Of a DNA stretch of 64,000 nucleotides, positions 37,713-50,724 are shown in pieces (position 1 is the first letter of the stretch; each line of letters opens with the position of its first letter). The position numbers were made by a program, and so were the translations under genes. The DNA comes from Limnanthes douglasii subsp. nivea. Taxonomy: Eukaryota > Streptophyta > Magnoliopsida > Brassicales > Limnanthaceae. Below the pieces are notes generated by a model. The model had not been told where the DNA came from. It was given only the letters and a program-made list of their open reading frames with translations, and made no database searches. The stretch covers positions 73,675,910 to 73,739,909 of the forward strand of contig JAUPFV010000001.1 in NCBI GenBank assembly GCA_036936605.1, given 5' to 3'.

Positions 37713-39844
37713 TTACATTGCACAACAAAGTTTAGAATCAATCGAAGCTAAGCAGATGGAAAATGCTTGATAGCCTGTCAAAGGATATCTGCGCAGTAAA
37801 GAACAACAGAACACCAAAAAAATAACTTAGTAACAACAAATAATGCCAGTGCAATATCAGCTCCAGAAGTAACAAGTTCCGAAAAACTTACCGGAAATCG
37901 ATCACGTACTTCGATTTATCTATTCTTCCCATCTGAAGAATCGTATGCCTACCGTTCTCCTTAACATTATATAAACATAAAAAACGGGTTAGCTTAGTGT
38001 TTTGTTACATATTTATTTTGGCCTGCTTTTTAAGTTCATCTTACCTCCAATGTCAACTGAAAATTCTTGACAGAGCTTTTTATTCTTAGCCCACCTCTTC
38101 CTCTATCTCTGTAGTCCAGCTCGTATTTCTTCGACATCTAATTAAACAGCCAAAAAAGACATTCAATGTACAGGTCCGCGTCTAAATTCTCGCATTTTAA
38201 AAATATATCTCGACTTACCTTGTTGTATTGTGGAGTCCTCGAACATAGCTTTTGAACTTCCTCTGTGTTTCCCTGCCAGTCCTTCGGCAGTCTATTGATA
38301 TATTGCCCCTACAAAATAAACATACATTGTTTTTTGTTAACTAAGACTTGTTTTGTTTATAAACAAAATCACTAAACTCTACATGTATGAGAGCTCAAAT
38401 ACGAAAAGACACTATACAACAACCGCATATATAAACACAAAAGCTAAGAACCGAAATTATTGTAAAACCTTACCTGCTTTAACTTCTTTAGCTGCATTGT
38501 TTGGTGCTTAGGTATATATGCACTGATGTTTCGGTAACTTCCAGTCCAAGTAGATATCGTCGGTGCGAATCTGCATACAAAAAGAATAATCATAAGAAAT
38601 ATATAGTCGATCATCACGTTTAATTAGCAAAGAATCCAAAACATCACAACACCTACTTCACGACAGATACAAGTGAACGAGTCTGTCTTGTTAGGCCGCT
38701 GTTACGAGTTACCTGCAATCAACCAGATGATTGAAGATTTTAATTTTTGAATTCATACCTTGATAGTTCTTGAGCTTTATATACATACCTGGTCCCATAT
38801 ATGATATTTTGAGCCGACCAGGTTGGCTGTCATATTGCCAACACAACTATCATCTGAATTGGACACTAAGCCTTTTATATTCTGTGCTATACTGAACTCT
38901 GACTTCCCATTACGCCGCTTGTGAGACGCAACTGCCAGTTTCCGATCTTTTCGACCACGTCCTTCCTAAAAAATTTAACAATGCAAATTAAAATCTTAGA
39001 AGAACTGCATTGTCGAATTCATCGATTTAGGTTCTTTAAACTACAAATGGCCAGGAGATAGAGAGTAAAGCTTACATTTGTATAAAGAGCATATATAGAG
39101 CCTCCTGACCCTTCTGGTGAAGGTTCTTTTACAATCACACATGTGCATCTACCCACATCAATTGGCAATTGCTTGCACAATAAAGCCCTGAGACCACACA
39201 AGCTATTATTTAGTTCAATATAACTACTAGAATAGTCCTTCGGTATGCAACTAAGCACTAAAATAACAAGAACTAATCAATAGAGTGTAGTGTTCAAAAG
39301 ACTATGATTTGAAAACATAAAAAAAGTTGCATTACCGATTAGGCAAAGTAGACCAAGAAGACGCAGGAGCTGCCTCTGAATCGGAATACTCCCAAATATT
39401 CAAAGAAGTAGAATGGTCACTATGATCCCAAACTCTAGACCCAAAACTTTTATCATTGTCACTCATCTGCATACACAACTGAAGCGATGTCGGCTTCAAA
39501 ACTCGACCTGTAGACAAAGACTTTAGACCAGAGACCTCTTTAGCCAAACCACCCTTCTCTTTCATCGAAACAGACTTCAAGTTTTGATTTTTATGAGAAA
39601 CATCAGAAGATAATAACAACCCATTTGCGACAACAAATCTGTTCTCTTTGTTGTCATTATAAGAAACACCAACATCCTTCCCTTCTCCTTCTTGTTCTTG
39701 TTCTTGTTCTTTTTTGTTTTCGTTTTCCTTGTCTGTTTTATTACAGTTCTTGTCGTTGTTGTTAATATTGTGATTGATTTCTGTAAGAGGATTGACGTTG
39801 ACCGAGTTGTGGCAACCAAATGTGGGTTTTTTAAGACCAGCCAT
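37713..39844 (-). CDS. TLP8: Tubby-like protein without F-box, TLP8-like (nine exons)
   Basis: Exons on the minus strand: 39844-39336, 39187-39076, 38965-38789, 38712-38657, 38570-38474, 38308-38219, 38137-38045, 37959-37892 and 37788-37713. All are GT-AG and in phase, giving 425 residues. The N terminus (about 1-170) is low-complexity, rich in Asn, Glu and Lys, and carries no F-box. The Tubby C-terminal domain fills the rest. Its signature end contains SVKNFQLTLEENGRHTILQM, then KSKYVIDFRYPLTGYQAFSI and CLASIDSKLCCAM. Tubby domains bind phosphoinositides, and most plant TLPs also carry an F-box. The lack of an F-box points to the TLP8 branch. The gene looks intact. Confidence 0.9.
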
Positions 39845-40930
39845 GAGTTTTTTGTTGAAAGATTTTAATTTCAGTTTCGAAAGCTTGGGATTTTAGTGGT
39901 TTTTTTTTTATAATCTTTTGCTTAAACGGGAAACAGAAGGATGAGTTTTTTGAATTTGAAAAGGGTATAGGGGAATGTGCAAAAGAAGAAAGTTGGTCTG
40001 GTTTTGGTCTCGGTGGGGGCTCAACGGTAACTAGAACTAGAAGTGTCTAGTGTTTAATTGGATTTGAAATACGTGCATGTTTTTGGGAGACTCAACTACA
40101 TAATTACTAGTACTAGTACTCGTACTACAATTGAATTTGAATCTTGTACCTCAACAACCCCAATTGTAGGGTGGCAAAATGTTGTCCTATCTGACCCTAA
40201 AATATTCGTTGACAGAGAGACACTGTAAGAGTTAAGGAGTATCGGTTTTGGACACAAATATGAATTGGGCTGGGTTATATCTGAATTCTGTTCTTAGAGT
40301 TATACCTTTCCCGATTTAGCTCCAATTTTGTTGTCAGAATCGAATTCGTTTTTTTTTTAATCTTTTGGTATATATATCTTTTTGTTAAATTCAGATCCAT
40401 AAAATACAATTTTTCAATCCTACCATAATTTGTTTTTTAAAAATATCGATTTCAAAAGTTTGATATTTTTAAAATCCGGCCTCACAAAACTATTAAGACA
40501 CGTATTACTATGTTATTGGTGTATTTTTTTTTAAATTTTGACCTATACGTTTAAAGATATTAAAGCTTAAAATTTATATTTTTTTAAAATCTGATTTGTT
40601 ATAGTATTATTTGTTTATTTGAATTCTAATTAGTTTTATTGTAGTAATTAATCAAGTAACCTAGGAGTTAGGTATTTGGAGCATTCATGGTTGTTCGCGT
40701 GAAATCGCACATGGATCATGCGACGAACATCATATTGAAAATTGTGGAAAATCGTGCGTCCCGCATGCGTGATTCGCATAAATTACGAACAACTTGCACG
40801 CGATAAATACTGTATTAAGAAATTTTGATTTATTTAATTTGAGTATATCGTTTTGAGTCATATTTATGTGTTTATGAATTGTTTGAGATAATTTTCTGTT
40901 GAACATTTTTCTTATGTCTACCAAATGTTT
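39845..40930. other. Upstream region of the Tubby-like gene and left flank of MULE module 1
   Basis: The first few hundred bases should hold the promoter and leader of the Tubby-like gene. From about 40690 the sequence becomes locally GC-richer, with many CGTGC/GCATGCG-like words. Similar words recur at about 44290-44510, so these could be eroded ends of one element, but no clean inverted repeat was aligned. Confidence 0.35.
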
Positions 40931-40939
40931 GTAATTTCA

Positions 40940-41760
40940 GGATGTTGTCTCGTCGTCTACGATCACTTTTTGAGTCGGATGATGAGAGCAGTTACCATGA
41001 ACATAACGCACTAATCGAGTGTTCATGTAACGCTATAGTGTATAGGCGTAGTCGTATACATATACAATTGTTGAGCGTCAGATTACTCCTGACCAATTAT
41101 TATGTCGAGTGAACCCTCACGAGTTTGGATTTATATTATCAGTTCAATGAATGCAAGTGGCATGAGGCGTATAATGTCTTCAATAACGATGTAAGTTTGT
41201 AAAAAAAATTGAGTAATAGTTTATCGTACCTTATTTTAACAGCAATGTTATGTTGAATTTTATTTCGTTTGGTTGTTTATCTTGCAGTTAATCGTGTTGT
41301 AACTTATTAGTAATTTGTTATTATATATTGTAGGTTAGAGAAAATTTGTGATGTTACACTATGTACGTTACCCACTGTTCGTGTGATCTAACTCGTCAGA
41401 GTGTTATTCGTGATTAGGTTATGGAGACTTGTTTTGGTTCGCTTCTTAATTTTCTTTTGCGTTGGTTTACCAACATTCATATACTATAGGCATTTTTGGA
41501 GCGGTGACATGCAAAGAAAATTAATTCTATTTTTTCTTTAGTGAGATGACCATTACGTTAAATGCCATAGATGCCATTATAGGTTTGCCCGTTATTGGTT
41601 AGGGTTTCAATCTTATTACCTATTCTGGTAAAGGTCAACGAGTTGCTGCATTTTATAAATTACTTGGTATGAATACCGAAGACCTTGGTAATGAGCTTGA
41701 TTAGAACCATGGTGATAATGGCATACACGTCTACCTCGGATTTTTGTGCTTACATTATAT
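40940..41760 (+). pseudogene. Plant mobile domain (MAIN-like) gene carried by MULE module 1
   Basis: The diagnostic PMD block EMTITLNAIDAIIGLPVIG is at about 41540-41600, followed after a stop by VAAFYKLLG. An eroded upstream part (FLERWHAKK at about 41494) lies in another frame, so a frameshift is needed to join them. PMD proteins occur both as host genes (MAIN/MAIL) and inside MULE elements. The facing MULE transposase suggests the latter here. Confidence 0.55.
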
Positions 41761-43135
41761 GAGTATCCATTACTACGATGACACGATTACTGATAAGATG
41801 GTTATTCATATGGAAAGAGGATATTTGCTCCATATGTTTAGTTGTTGCATTCTTGACAAAAAGACGGGTAACAATATTTCTCTCAACTACCTATAGTTTA
41901 TTGAGAACTATAACACATCGGGTAGGTACAACTTGGGTACGATAATACTGCTCAATTATATTACAAGTTTGGTCAAAGCTGTTTGCACGCCACATTGCGG
42001 TTTATATATTTTCTCAGAATATTAGAGGGATGGATCTATGATCATTTTCATATGTTTCCGGCTACAAAGTTTGGTTCATATTCTATCATATAACCGACCA
42101 TGTGTAGATATGCAATTCCTCAATTTCGGGCTTATTATCATAATTATATACTTTAATTCAATAATCTTTCAAGTAGGTTGTCTACAGTTTCTACAAAATC
42201 GACAATTGTCATTCAAGAATTGCATTGACTTTTCAATTCGAAAATCAATCTTGTCTCACAAATTGCAACGAATCGAAATATCTAGATATTATAGTTATGG
42301 CTCGATAAACGCACTGCTTTTCTGGATCAACATCTACAATGCTAGTAATATAATCAAGTAAATAATTTGGAAAGCATCCTTCGTAACTAATAAGGTTAAA
42401 CTTATTATTTATTCGATATATTTTTTCTTTCTTCTTCGGGGGAGTTTAACTTCGGATGGAACTTTCTGTTATGTCGAGTTTTTGTGTTAGGTCATCGTAT
42501 GTACTATTTATATCTAAGAACGATCTTTAGAGTAATGCAATGTATATCGCATTCTACTAGAAGAAAGGGCATATATTCTCGCTCGGTCAAAGCTAGCTCA
42601 CATGTACATGATAACTCGTGTGTTTTCCTAACAATACAACCACAAGTTATCTGATCGAGGCCTCTATTCTAGCACGTTCTAACTCATATAGACAATGTTT
42701 AAAGTCGTAGAAGATAAGTTATCTTTTAATTATTTATATATAAATATTATATACAACACTTATAGATTATAGTTGTTTCTCTCGAATGATTCAGAAATGG
42801 TCGAGTGTTGCGCATCAAACAATCTATTAACGGACGCCGATAATTATTCAAATATGCATAGACTTATACCGAAGTACCGTTTTAGATTAGAGTGAGCACT
42901 CTTCACCTTATAATACATAACCAAATAAATTTAAATTATAACATTGGATTTAAAAAATTAAGTTTATATTTGAGTATATCACTTACCAATTGTTACTTTG
43001 GTTGCCTAAATGTTTATGCTCGTTTGTGTATATATGAACACAATTTTCACTGTATACCATCATGTATTTGTTTATGATATAATCTATAGCCAACGGGAAA
43101 AAATGGAACATTTATTTTAGTATTACAAGATTTTT
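41761..43135. other. Interior of MULE module 1, mostly unreadable
   Basis: This lies between the PMD relic and the transposase relic. A 107-codon plus frame (42038-42361) has no recognised family. The downstream part of the transposase should lie here on the minus strand, but it is too eroded to read. Confidence 0.35.
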
Positions 43136-43139
43136 GCTA

Positions 43140-44165
43140 TACTCTTCAACAGTGTTTGGTCGGGCAACGTCACAAAATTCTATAAACTCTTCCGTCATAT
43201 CTATATTGGGCATCACCGTGTTAACGTATGCCAAATTATTGTTATATGTTATTTGCATAGCATGTGTGTAGCATCCGAAAAAATATCTTAAATGGCTCGC
43301 ATCAACGCTAACTCCTGATCAGTGATGATAATATTCGTAAGTACATAAATATTATCCACCATGACGGTCATTAAAAACACTCAAAGCCCACATGTACTTC
43401 ACTTGTTTTTCGGAGCACATAAAGGCGAAAACAGTACAAAATATCTAATTGGTTGATGTTACACCAGTAATTTCAAGAAAAGGCATCTTGTATCTCGTAG
43501 TCTTGTAAGTACTATCTATTATAAGAACTCGAGGAAATGTGCGTAAAATCTCGATACATGTACGATGTGCAAAAAATAAGACGAGGATCTCGTTATTCGT
43601 ATCATTTATTTGATGCAACACAAAGTAGTTGTGTTCCTTAAGTTTATCCAACAAGAATTAAATTTGTGTTTGTATGGTTTTTTCGACCAAATGGTGTTTT
43701 TGACAAATATTGTAAATGGTGCGCATGCTATATACTTTTTTAGGGCTGTGAATCTTCGAACCTACATATATCTCTCTAGGATGAGAACCGACCGTTGTTA
43801 ACTTACAAACTAATTAATCTTTGTCCGCTTTGAGTCTATCCGCTTGTGAAAGACCATTCAAGTACAAAAATAATGCGTATTTGTTTTTCAGTTTAGCGCA
43901 TTCAATTTTTAAAAATGAAGTTCTCCTTTTAAACTGGATTTCCCCTTAACATGAATGGGTAACTGCACTTTTTGGATGAACATTGTCGTCGTTTTTTCAC
44001 AACCCCCGGTTTAGGCTCAGGCATATAAGTGTACCTCTCGCATCGAAAATATACTGTATTTATATTATCGTCGTCATCTTTGGGCCTAATTAGAATGAAA
44101 CCTATATCGATGGCTATAGATTCCATCCATACTTCGAAAATCATTTTTATCGTAATACCCATGGG
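43140..44165 (-). pseudogene. FAR1/MULE-type transposase, broken (module 1)
   Basis: Read from high to low coordinates. A zinc/FAR1-like N-terminal part at 44162-43929 reads VVKKRRQCSSKKCSYPFML. The transposase core at 43654-43445 reads VLIIDSTYKTTRYKMPFLEI (family block D-x-TYKTN-x-YKMPL). It continues at about 43340-43220 with ITDQELALMRAI, a stop, then DIFSDATHMLCK (family block TD-x-ELALM…P-x-A-x-HLLC-x-WH). Stops and frame changes make it non-functional. Confidence 0.8.
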
Positions 44166-44289
44166 TGGTAAAAATATGTGTATAATCGGTCATCATACAA
44201 GCCGGTTGTTTCGGATTATTGAACACACATAAAGATATTGTATATGATAATTTGCACTCATTTAAATGAACAAAATAAAAAAAAAAATC

Positions 44290-45560
44290 ATGGGAATATG
44301 GTTGCATGTGCAAAATCACACACACAATGCAAACAATTGGCGTAAATCACACATGTAATTATGCAAATTTGAACCAAATCGTGCAAGAATGATGTGCCCA
44401 ATTTGGACAAAAACACGAAGATTAAAGCCACGATTTACATCGATTTTACGCACCATGGGTGCGCATTTTTTACAAGCACTCGCACGATACTTGCAAAACT
44501 ATTTGTAAACCAAAAAAGTTAAAGAAATATACCTTCATAGTTGTCTCTAGATGGTCCGTAAATTTTTACTCCTCTTCCGACGAAAAAATAATCAATACTA
44601 CTGTAACCCTATTATTTTCATCATTTGATTCCATATTTTTTGATTTTAAGAGATTGTATGGATTTTGGAAGAGAAAAAATCAAGAAGGGAAACCAAGAGA
44701 AATGGTTCGCGTAAAAACCCTCGCCTCGCTCAAGTAAATATAAGTTGTTTTATATAGCAAGTAATGGGCCTGTTAGACTTATTAGGCCTGTTGGGCCATT
44801 AGACCTAGAAAATTAGTCCATTTGAGGCTAATCCCTAAACAAACTTGTTAAATAAACCTCAATTATTCGTTATTACACAAAAATTCCTTAACATTGCACA
44901 TTTGTTGGGTCTATATTATAAACTAGATATTGGTTCAATATTCCACCAGTTTGGTCCGCGGGTTGGATAAATTCAATCCTCATCAAATTTAACTAGATTT
45001 TTAGTTAATTTTTTAAATAAGTATAGGTTGTGGTAATTAGTATTAGGTAGTTTGGTTTTGATGAATAGATTTAATTTTATGTTTTTAGTTATGATAGTAA
45101 TTTAGGTCTTTCATATTTTTGAAATAACAAATTTGGAAGACCTAATTCCAACGATAAAATATCTAAATATAACCTAGTTTCATATGTGTCCGTCCGAACT
45201 CGACCAATAAATAAAGATTTATCTAAATTTTTATTATGCTTCAATAGAATAGTACTTTTAAAATATTTGTTGGATTTTTTTTATTGAAATAAACCTTAAA
45301 TGTTTACGTGGATACATTTGATCACATATTTATATGTGAGCATTTGATTATTGGAACATCAGTTTAATAAAAATAATAATATATAAATCCACAGACTAAT
45401 AAATAAGATAATTATGAGTGACTTGTATAGATAACCAACAAACATTCAAAAATATTACGAGGGGCAGGATTCGTAAAAGTTTGGTTAAAAATAGCAACAA
45501 GATTTACCGTATAAGACCCGTCACACAAAGCTATTACCAATAAAGGCCTAAAATAATTAA
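44290..45560. other. Right flank of module 1 and spacer before module 2
   Basis: 44290-44510 holds repeated CGTGC/GCAC-rich words resembling 40690-40810. The rest is AT-rich without a gene. An ORF at 44459-44737 has no family resemblance. Confidence 0.35.
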
Positions 45561-45599
45561 CAACTTTCCTTCCAAAATTATCTCCGATATAAATATCCG

Positions 45600-45790
45600 T
45601 TTTGAAACAACTGTAACATCTTTCTCCCTCTTCCTCTCCCTCCCTCCTCCTGATTCTCTAGCTTCTTGATAACTGACTTCTTCGTTGATACCTAAATTTC
45701 GACCACAAATTCACCATAATTTAAACTCCATTTACATTCCGATCAAATATTCAAATACCCAACAACTTCAACGACGCTAAATGAGTAAGT
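45600..45790 (+). promoter_or_regulatory. Pyrimidine-rich leader and first splice donor of the Ulp1-type gene
   Basis: A CT-rich stretch (about 45620-45660) looks like a 5' leader. It is followed by ATGAGTAAGT at 45781, which contains a consensus donor (A/GTAAGT). It lies at the left end of the plus-strand accessory gene of MULE module 2. Assignment as its first exon is inferred from position. Confidence 0.35.
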
Positions 45791-46102
45791 TCTATACTGT
45801 TTTTCTTCAAAAAAAACATTTTGATTCTAGAAATTCTAAAACCTAGGGTTTCACTGCAATGATTTTTCAAGTTTTTTAGTTACTTTAGCGATAATGATTC
45901 TGTTTTGTGTGAATTACGTATGTTTTGGATGTTAAATCTTCTTCTTTACTTCACTTCTACCTGTTTCAGTTTGTTTTTCAGTAACTAACACTGGCAAGAC
46001 ACGAGACGCTCATAGTAACTGTTTAAACAACTTACAATTTCATATACAAATAGTCTTACTATTGTTACTGCAATTCATACCTACTTTCGTGACATTTGTA
46101 TA

Positions 46103-47130
46103 GGTTTCACATCTATTATTTTGCTATAATTGCAGGTTTTTATATAGGTCCCCTATTTATCAATGTATTTTGGTTACAGATTTTCTTAGGTTTTGCATCT
46201 ATTAGTGTTTCAGTGGCATTTACATTAACATGGGTTTCACAGTTATCATTTTTCCATAATTGCAGATTTTTATAGGGTTTCACATCTATCAGTGTGTACT
46301 TCTTAATCTTTAATATAGGTTTCGCGTCTATCAGTATTTTGGTTATAAATTTCCTTAGGTTTCGCATCTATCAGTTTTTCAGTGATTTACATTAACATAG
46401 GTTTCGCAACTATCATTTTGCCATAATTACAGGTTTTTATAGGGTTTCACATTTATCAGTGTGTACTGCTTAATCTTTAACATATGTTTCGCATCTACCA
46501 ATGTGTTTTGGTTATATATTTCCTTCAATTTTGCATCTATCAGTATTTCAGAGAATATACATTAACATAGGTTTTGCAGCTATCTATTTACCACATGTGT
46601 TAACATTTTCAAAGGTTGTGCATATATCACGTTTATAATGGTTTCAAAGTTTCATACATTTTGTATCTATCACTTATAACAAAGAAGTACTTTTCTGATA
46701 AGACATCAAGAAACGTTGATGAAAACCGAGCAATACCAATCACTAACAAAATGATAAAGGTTTGCAATTCCAAAGTTTCTTACATTTTTGCACTATTTTC
46801 AAGTTTGTATAGGTTTCTCATCAACTACCTGTGCCCTGTTTCACGTTTGCATACGTTTCTCATCTACCAGCTTTACTTTAAAATTTGCATAAGGTCCCGT
46901 ATTTATCTCTTTAATCTGCTTCACATTAAACTAGGTTTCACATCTACCATGTTAGACCTGTTTCACATTAAACTACGCTTCGCATCTCCTGATATAAATA
47001 CATGTTTCGCATCTATCGATTTACCATTTCTATAGGTTCCGCATCTATCGTTTTAAATCCACTTTTACATTTTAAAAGTTTTTGCAACTATCACTTAAAT
47101 GTGACTTTAACATAGGTTTTGCATCTATCC
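46103..47130 (+). repeat. Core-repeat block 1: 42-nt ladder with 167-170-bp higher-order unit
   Basis: Copies of GGTTTCRCATCTATCA start at 46103, 46147, 46189, 46233, 46276, 46318, 46358, 46400, 46443, 46485, 46527, 46570 and 46614, a step of 40-44 bases. Four steps make a higher-order unit: 46233-46399 and 46400-46569 match closely along their whole length, and 46103-46232 is a shorter copy lacking one step. From 46614 to 47130 about ten further copies occur with looser spacing. Confidence 0.9.
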
Positions 47131-47289
47131 TTTTTTTAAATGATTTTTCTTGTTAGTAAGATGCTATAAATAAAGCACCAAAAACACATGGACAAGAGGT
47201 AATAGAAGATGATGTGATACTCTTTATAATATGAGCCTGTTCTACCTTGTTTTTCTCTACATCTGGAGATGTACTAGCTTCTACTGTGG

Positions 47290-47935
47290 TGTATTACATA
47301 GAACACCTTGACAAAATAAAAAAACTACAATTGGGCTGAAGCAATCCGGGAAAAGCTGATGAATTCAATAATAGCTTGTCATGAAACTAAACCTGGAAGA
47401 GTAGTTGGTTGTGTTGCCCTTTTACTCGTTAATATTTTTCTTTCTTTAACTTTAAATATAATATTTAGTCAATAAATGGTATCTAAAGTATTGTTAATAT
47501 ATAGTCATTGATCGTGTAACACACAACATTATGTCAAGATATTGAAATTGAAGACAATATACCTAGATGTTTCAAATGGCTGGGTATTGAGCACAAAACA
47601 GATTTAGATTTGGTTGAAGCCATAAAAACATAACAAATGAAGAATAACAAATGGCTGGCTAGTTTCACATTTTACATAAATATCTTTTTACAATAATATT
47701 TTACAATTTACTGATTCTGGAAGAAGAATTGAAACTAACAGAAGACGAAGAAGAAGAAGAAGAAGAAGAAGAAGAACAATTTGGAGGAGAATTCCAAATA
47801 CAAGAAGAAAATAATGATGTTCCTCAAGAAGATGATATTGTTCCACCAATCGATTCTGAACAAGTAAACATCAATGAAGATGGTTTGCATTGGGATACGT
47901 ACCAAGAACCAAGTGTAAGAGATTTTTATTGATAG
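47290..47935 (+). pseudogene. Fragments of the N-terminal part of the Ulp1-type transposon gene
   Basis: NYNWAEAIREKLMNSI followed by GRVVGCVALLL (about 47327-47430) resembles the region found ahead of Ulp1 domains in plant transposon proteins (DUF1985-type neighbourhood). 47729-47932 is an acidic frame starting in a GAA run that encodes poly-Glu and ending near WDTYQEP. Gaps between pieces contain stops. Confidence 0.45.
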
Positions 47936-48284
47936 CGAAAAACAATAGACCAATACATTGTTCAACCATGTTAAAAAGTTTCAAGAACTAAAAAGACTGC
48001 AACACGACGAAGAAAACCAGTAAAGAACGTGAAAGAGAAAACTTTATGGGTAGAAACTCGTCCTCTGAACAAGCAAAAGACAGTACATACAGGTCATGCG
48101 CCTATTGCAAGAAAGGAGAATTCAACATCACAAATTCTTCGGAATCTTAAGAGACCTGAAAAGGCAATAAAAATAAATCTCTAATCAATATTTCTGATAG
48201 ATTGTACCATCTCACAACAGAAAACAGAATGTTGAAAAAATTACTGGCAAAACAAAAGGTAAAAAATCTCATATTTTATCATAT

Positions 48285-48720
48285 ATACTATACATTTTGC
48301 ATCTAACATCAATAATATCCTAATATGGTTCACATCTAGCATCAATAGTATCCTAATATGTTTCGCATCTAACATCAATAGTATCCTAATATTTTTCGCA
48401 TCTATTGTAGAAAATGTAGGTTTCATATCTATCATGATAACTAAAGGTTCCGCATGTATCATTTTAACTAACGTTTCACATCTATCTTTTCTGTTTAGGT
48501 TCCGTATCTATCATTTCTGTTTAGGTTCTGCATCTATCATTTCTATTTAGGTTACACATCTATCATTTATATTTAGGTTCCGCATTTATAATATGTTAGG
48601 GTTCCGCATCTATCACTTACATTTGATTTGAAGGTTTCACATCTACTTTTATGGTTGTTAAAGGTTGCGCATCTATTATCCATCGTCTTATATAAAAGGT
48701 TTCACATCTATCTTGGACAT
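48285..48720 (+). repeat. Core-repeat block 2
   Basis: About 15 copies of the GGTTTCRCATCTATCA family, 25-40 bases apart, in plus orientation. Some are TTCCGCATCTATCA variants. The block lies between two coding-like pieces of the Ulp1-type gene, so it behaves like intron filling. Confidence 0.9.
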
Positions 48721-48733
48721 GACTTATTATTTT

Positions 48734-49884
48734 TCAGAGAATTAACAACATATACCCAGCCTTAGCCACAACCCCACACCTAGACCCACCCCTAACAACA
48801 GCCCTAGATGCAGCCAAAGCACCAGTAGACCCAGTCTCTAGCCAGATATTTGACTTAACAACATTTGAAAAAGTAGAAAAAACTGAAATGGAACGTAGAC
48901 AATTTGAACAACAAATTGATGAACTAAAAGAGAAACTCGAGGAAAAAGATAAGATCATTAAATAAATGAAAGCTGATGCAGAGATGGGCATTGAGGTTGA
49001 CCTACAAAACACACTTAAACTGCCTATGTTGAAGCCAAATATAGACAATGAAGTTAACAAAACAACTAAACAACAACTAAAAACTTATTCAAGAAGAAAG
49101 AGAGTGAATGATCAAGGCAATCACCGAATAAAATCAGAAAAACACCTAATATTGTAGTGGAAACCTTGTTGTTTATGATGAAAACCAAGACAAAACACTT
49201 AATATTGTTATTGAAGACAAGGTTCCACCTCCACAAAAAAATGGAGATGATGTGGAAAAACAAGATCCTAATGTTGTTGTTGCTGTTGAAGATGACCATG
49301 TTATTGAAGTTGAGTTTCATGTTGCTGCTGCTACATCTGAGGGTGTTTTTGCTGTTAAAAAGAAGAATGTTACTCCTACGGATGTTGAGGTTAAAAACAA
49401 AATGACCCCTATTAATGTTGATATTTTTATTTTTGAAATTATTGTTGTTGTAGAAAATGAACATATTACTCTTATCTAAGTTATGGTGGAATATCAAGGT
49501 GATGCCCCTGTTAATAGTGATGTTGATACATATAACCTCATTGTTCCTGAGGAAAAAGAGCTTGTAAATCCTACTGAAGTTGGGTTTGAAAAGAAAGAAG
49601 ATCCTTCAGGTCATGTTAATGTTACGGAAGAACAAAATCGTAATATTATTACTGGTGTAAATGCTATTATGAAAGAACAAGATAAAAATACTAATGTTGT
49701 TCTTTCTATTGATAAAGAATCAGTTGTTGAAGTATCTGGAGGGACAAGCAGTGTAAATGAAGTATTTAAAGGGACCAAGAATGTTGCTGAAGCATTTGGA
49801 GTGACAAAGGATGTTCCTGAAGAATCTAAAGTGACCAAAGGTGATGCTGAGGACAAAGATGTGATACAGAAAACCCAAAATTAA
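48734..49884 (+). pseudogene. Middle part of the Ulp1-type gene: coiled coil and acidic repeats
   Basis: 48738-48963 is a Pro/Ala-rich segment followed by a coiled coil (FEQQIDELKEKLEEKDKIIK) and ends at a TAA. After a frame change, about 49158-49479 and 49483-49884 are one frame split by a TAA at about 49480. They are rich in Val, Asp and Glu. Near the end (about 49750-49850) the frame has repeated V-T/S-K-x-V-x-E units. It probably belongs to the same transposon gene as the protease domain downstream. No family is recognised for this part alone. Confidence 0.4.
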
Positions 49885-49994
49885 CAAAACATGTTTTAAA
49901 AAACCTTTGTATTTAAAGATATATACTATTGTGTAGTATTGTTTTTGCTTAAATACTGTAATATTATCTTTATCCATATATTTAATGTCTATAT

Positions 49995-50510
49995 CTCATA
50001 ATTGCATGTTTTACATCTATCAAAGAAACTTATTTCGCATATATCATTCAGTATGCATTATATTTACACATGTTTTGCATCTAATGTCCAGTTTTCTGTT
50101 TTGTTAAGGAAAAGACCCCTAAGTCCAAGAAATCCAATCGTCAGAAGTCAGTGACTTAGACCCAGCAATTTAGAACGAAATTATAAGAATTGAAAAGGAT
50201 ATACAAAATAAAAAAGTAAGTGACTGAACAACTTTTGCATCTATCATATTTTTACTTGTTTCACATCTAGCCTACTTCCATTGGTTTCTCATCTACCATA
50301 ATTTCAAAAGGTTTCACATTTATTACATTTCCATAGGTTTCGCATCTAGTTTAGTTTCACTGGTTTCTCATCTATGAAAGTTACATAAGTTTTGCATCTA
50401 TCTGAATTATAAAAGTTTCTCATCTATCAATATTACATAGGTTTCACATCTAGCATAGTTTCCATTATTTCTCATCTTATCATATTTTTAAACGTTTCAG
50501 ATCTATTTCC
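49995..50510 (+). repeat. Core-repeat block 3
   Basis: About 14 copies of the core, many as GTTTCTCATCTATCA or GTTTCACATCTAGCA variants, 25-45 bases apart and all in plus orientation. The block is interrupted by a short non-repeat piece at about 50100-50225 that may be an exon remnant. Confidence 0.9.
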
Positions 50511-50724
50511 TCTTACAATTTCAATTGTTTTCTATTTGTGCATAAAGATTTGGATGAAGGTCCTTCATTTGAACTAAATTTAGATCATACTCAACATCAA
50601 ATCTCTACAGAACTACCTAACATGGGAATTACTAGAAAAGAATGACCATTTACAAATAAAGTAACAGCTACAATTAACATACATGAATACTACAAATTAG
50701 AACTGATTGAAAAATAAGAAAACA

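Noticed and set aside
47735..47965. Phe-rich minus-strand frame
   Set aside because: It is antisense of the GAA run coding poly-Glu on the plus strand, with no family resemblance.
46140..48462. Minus-strand frames with repeated IDAKP/IDVKP peptides
   Set aside because: They are the translation of the core repeat and contain stops between blocks. There is no evidence of a protein.
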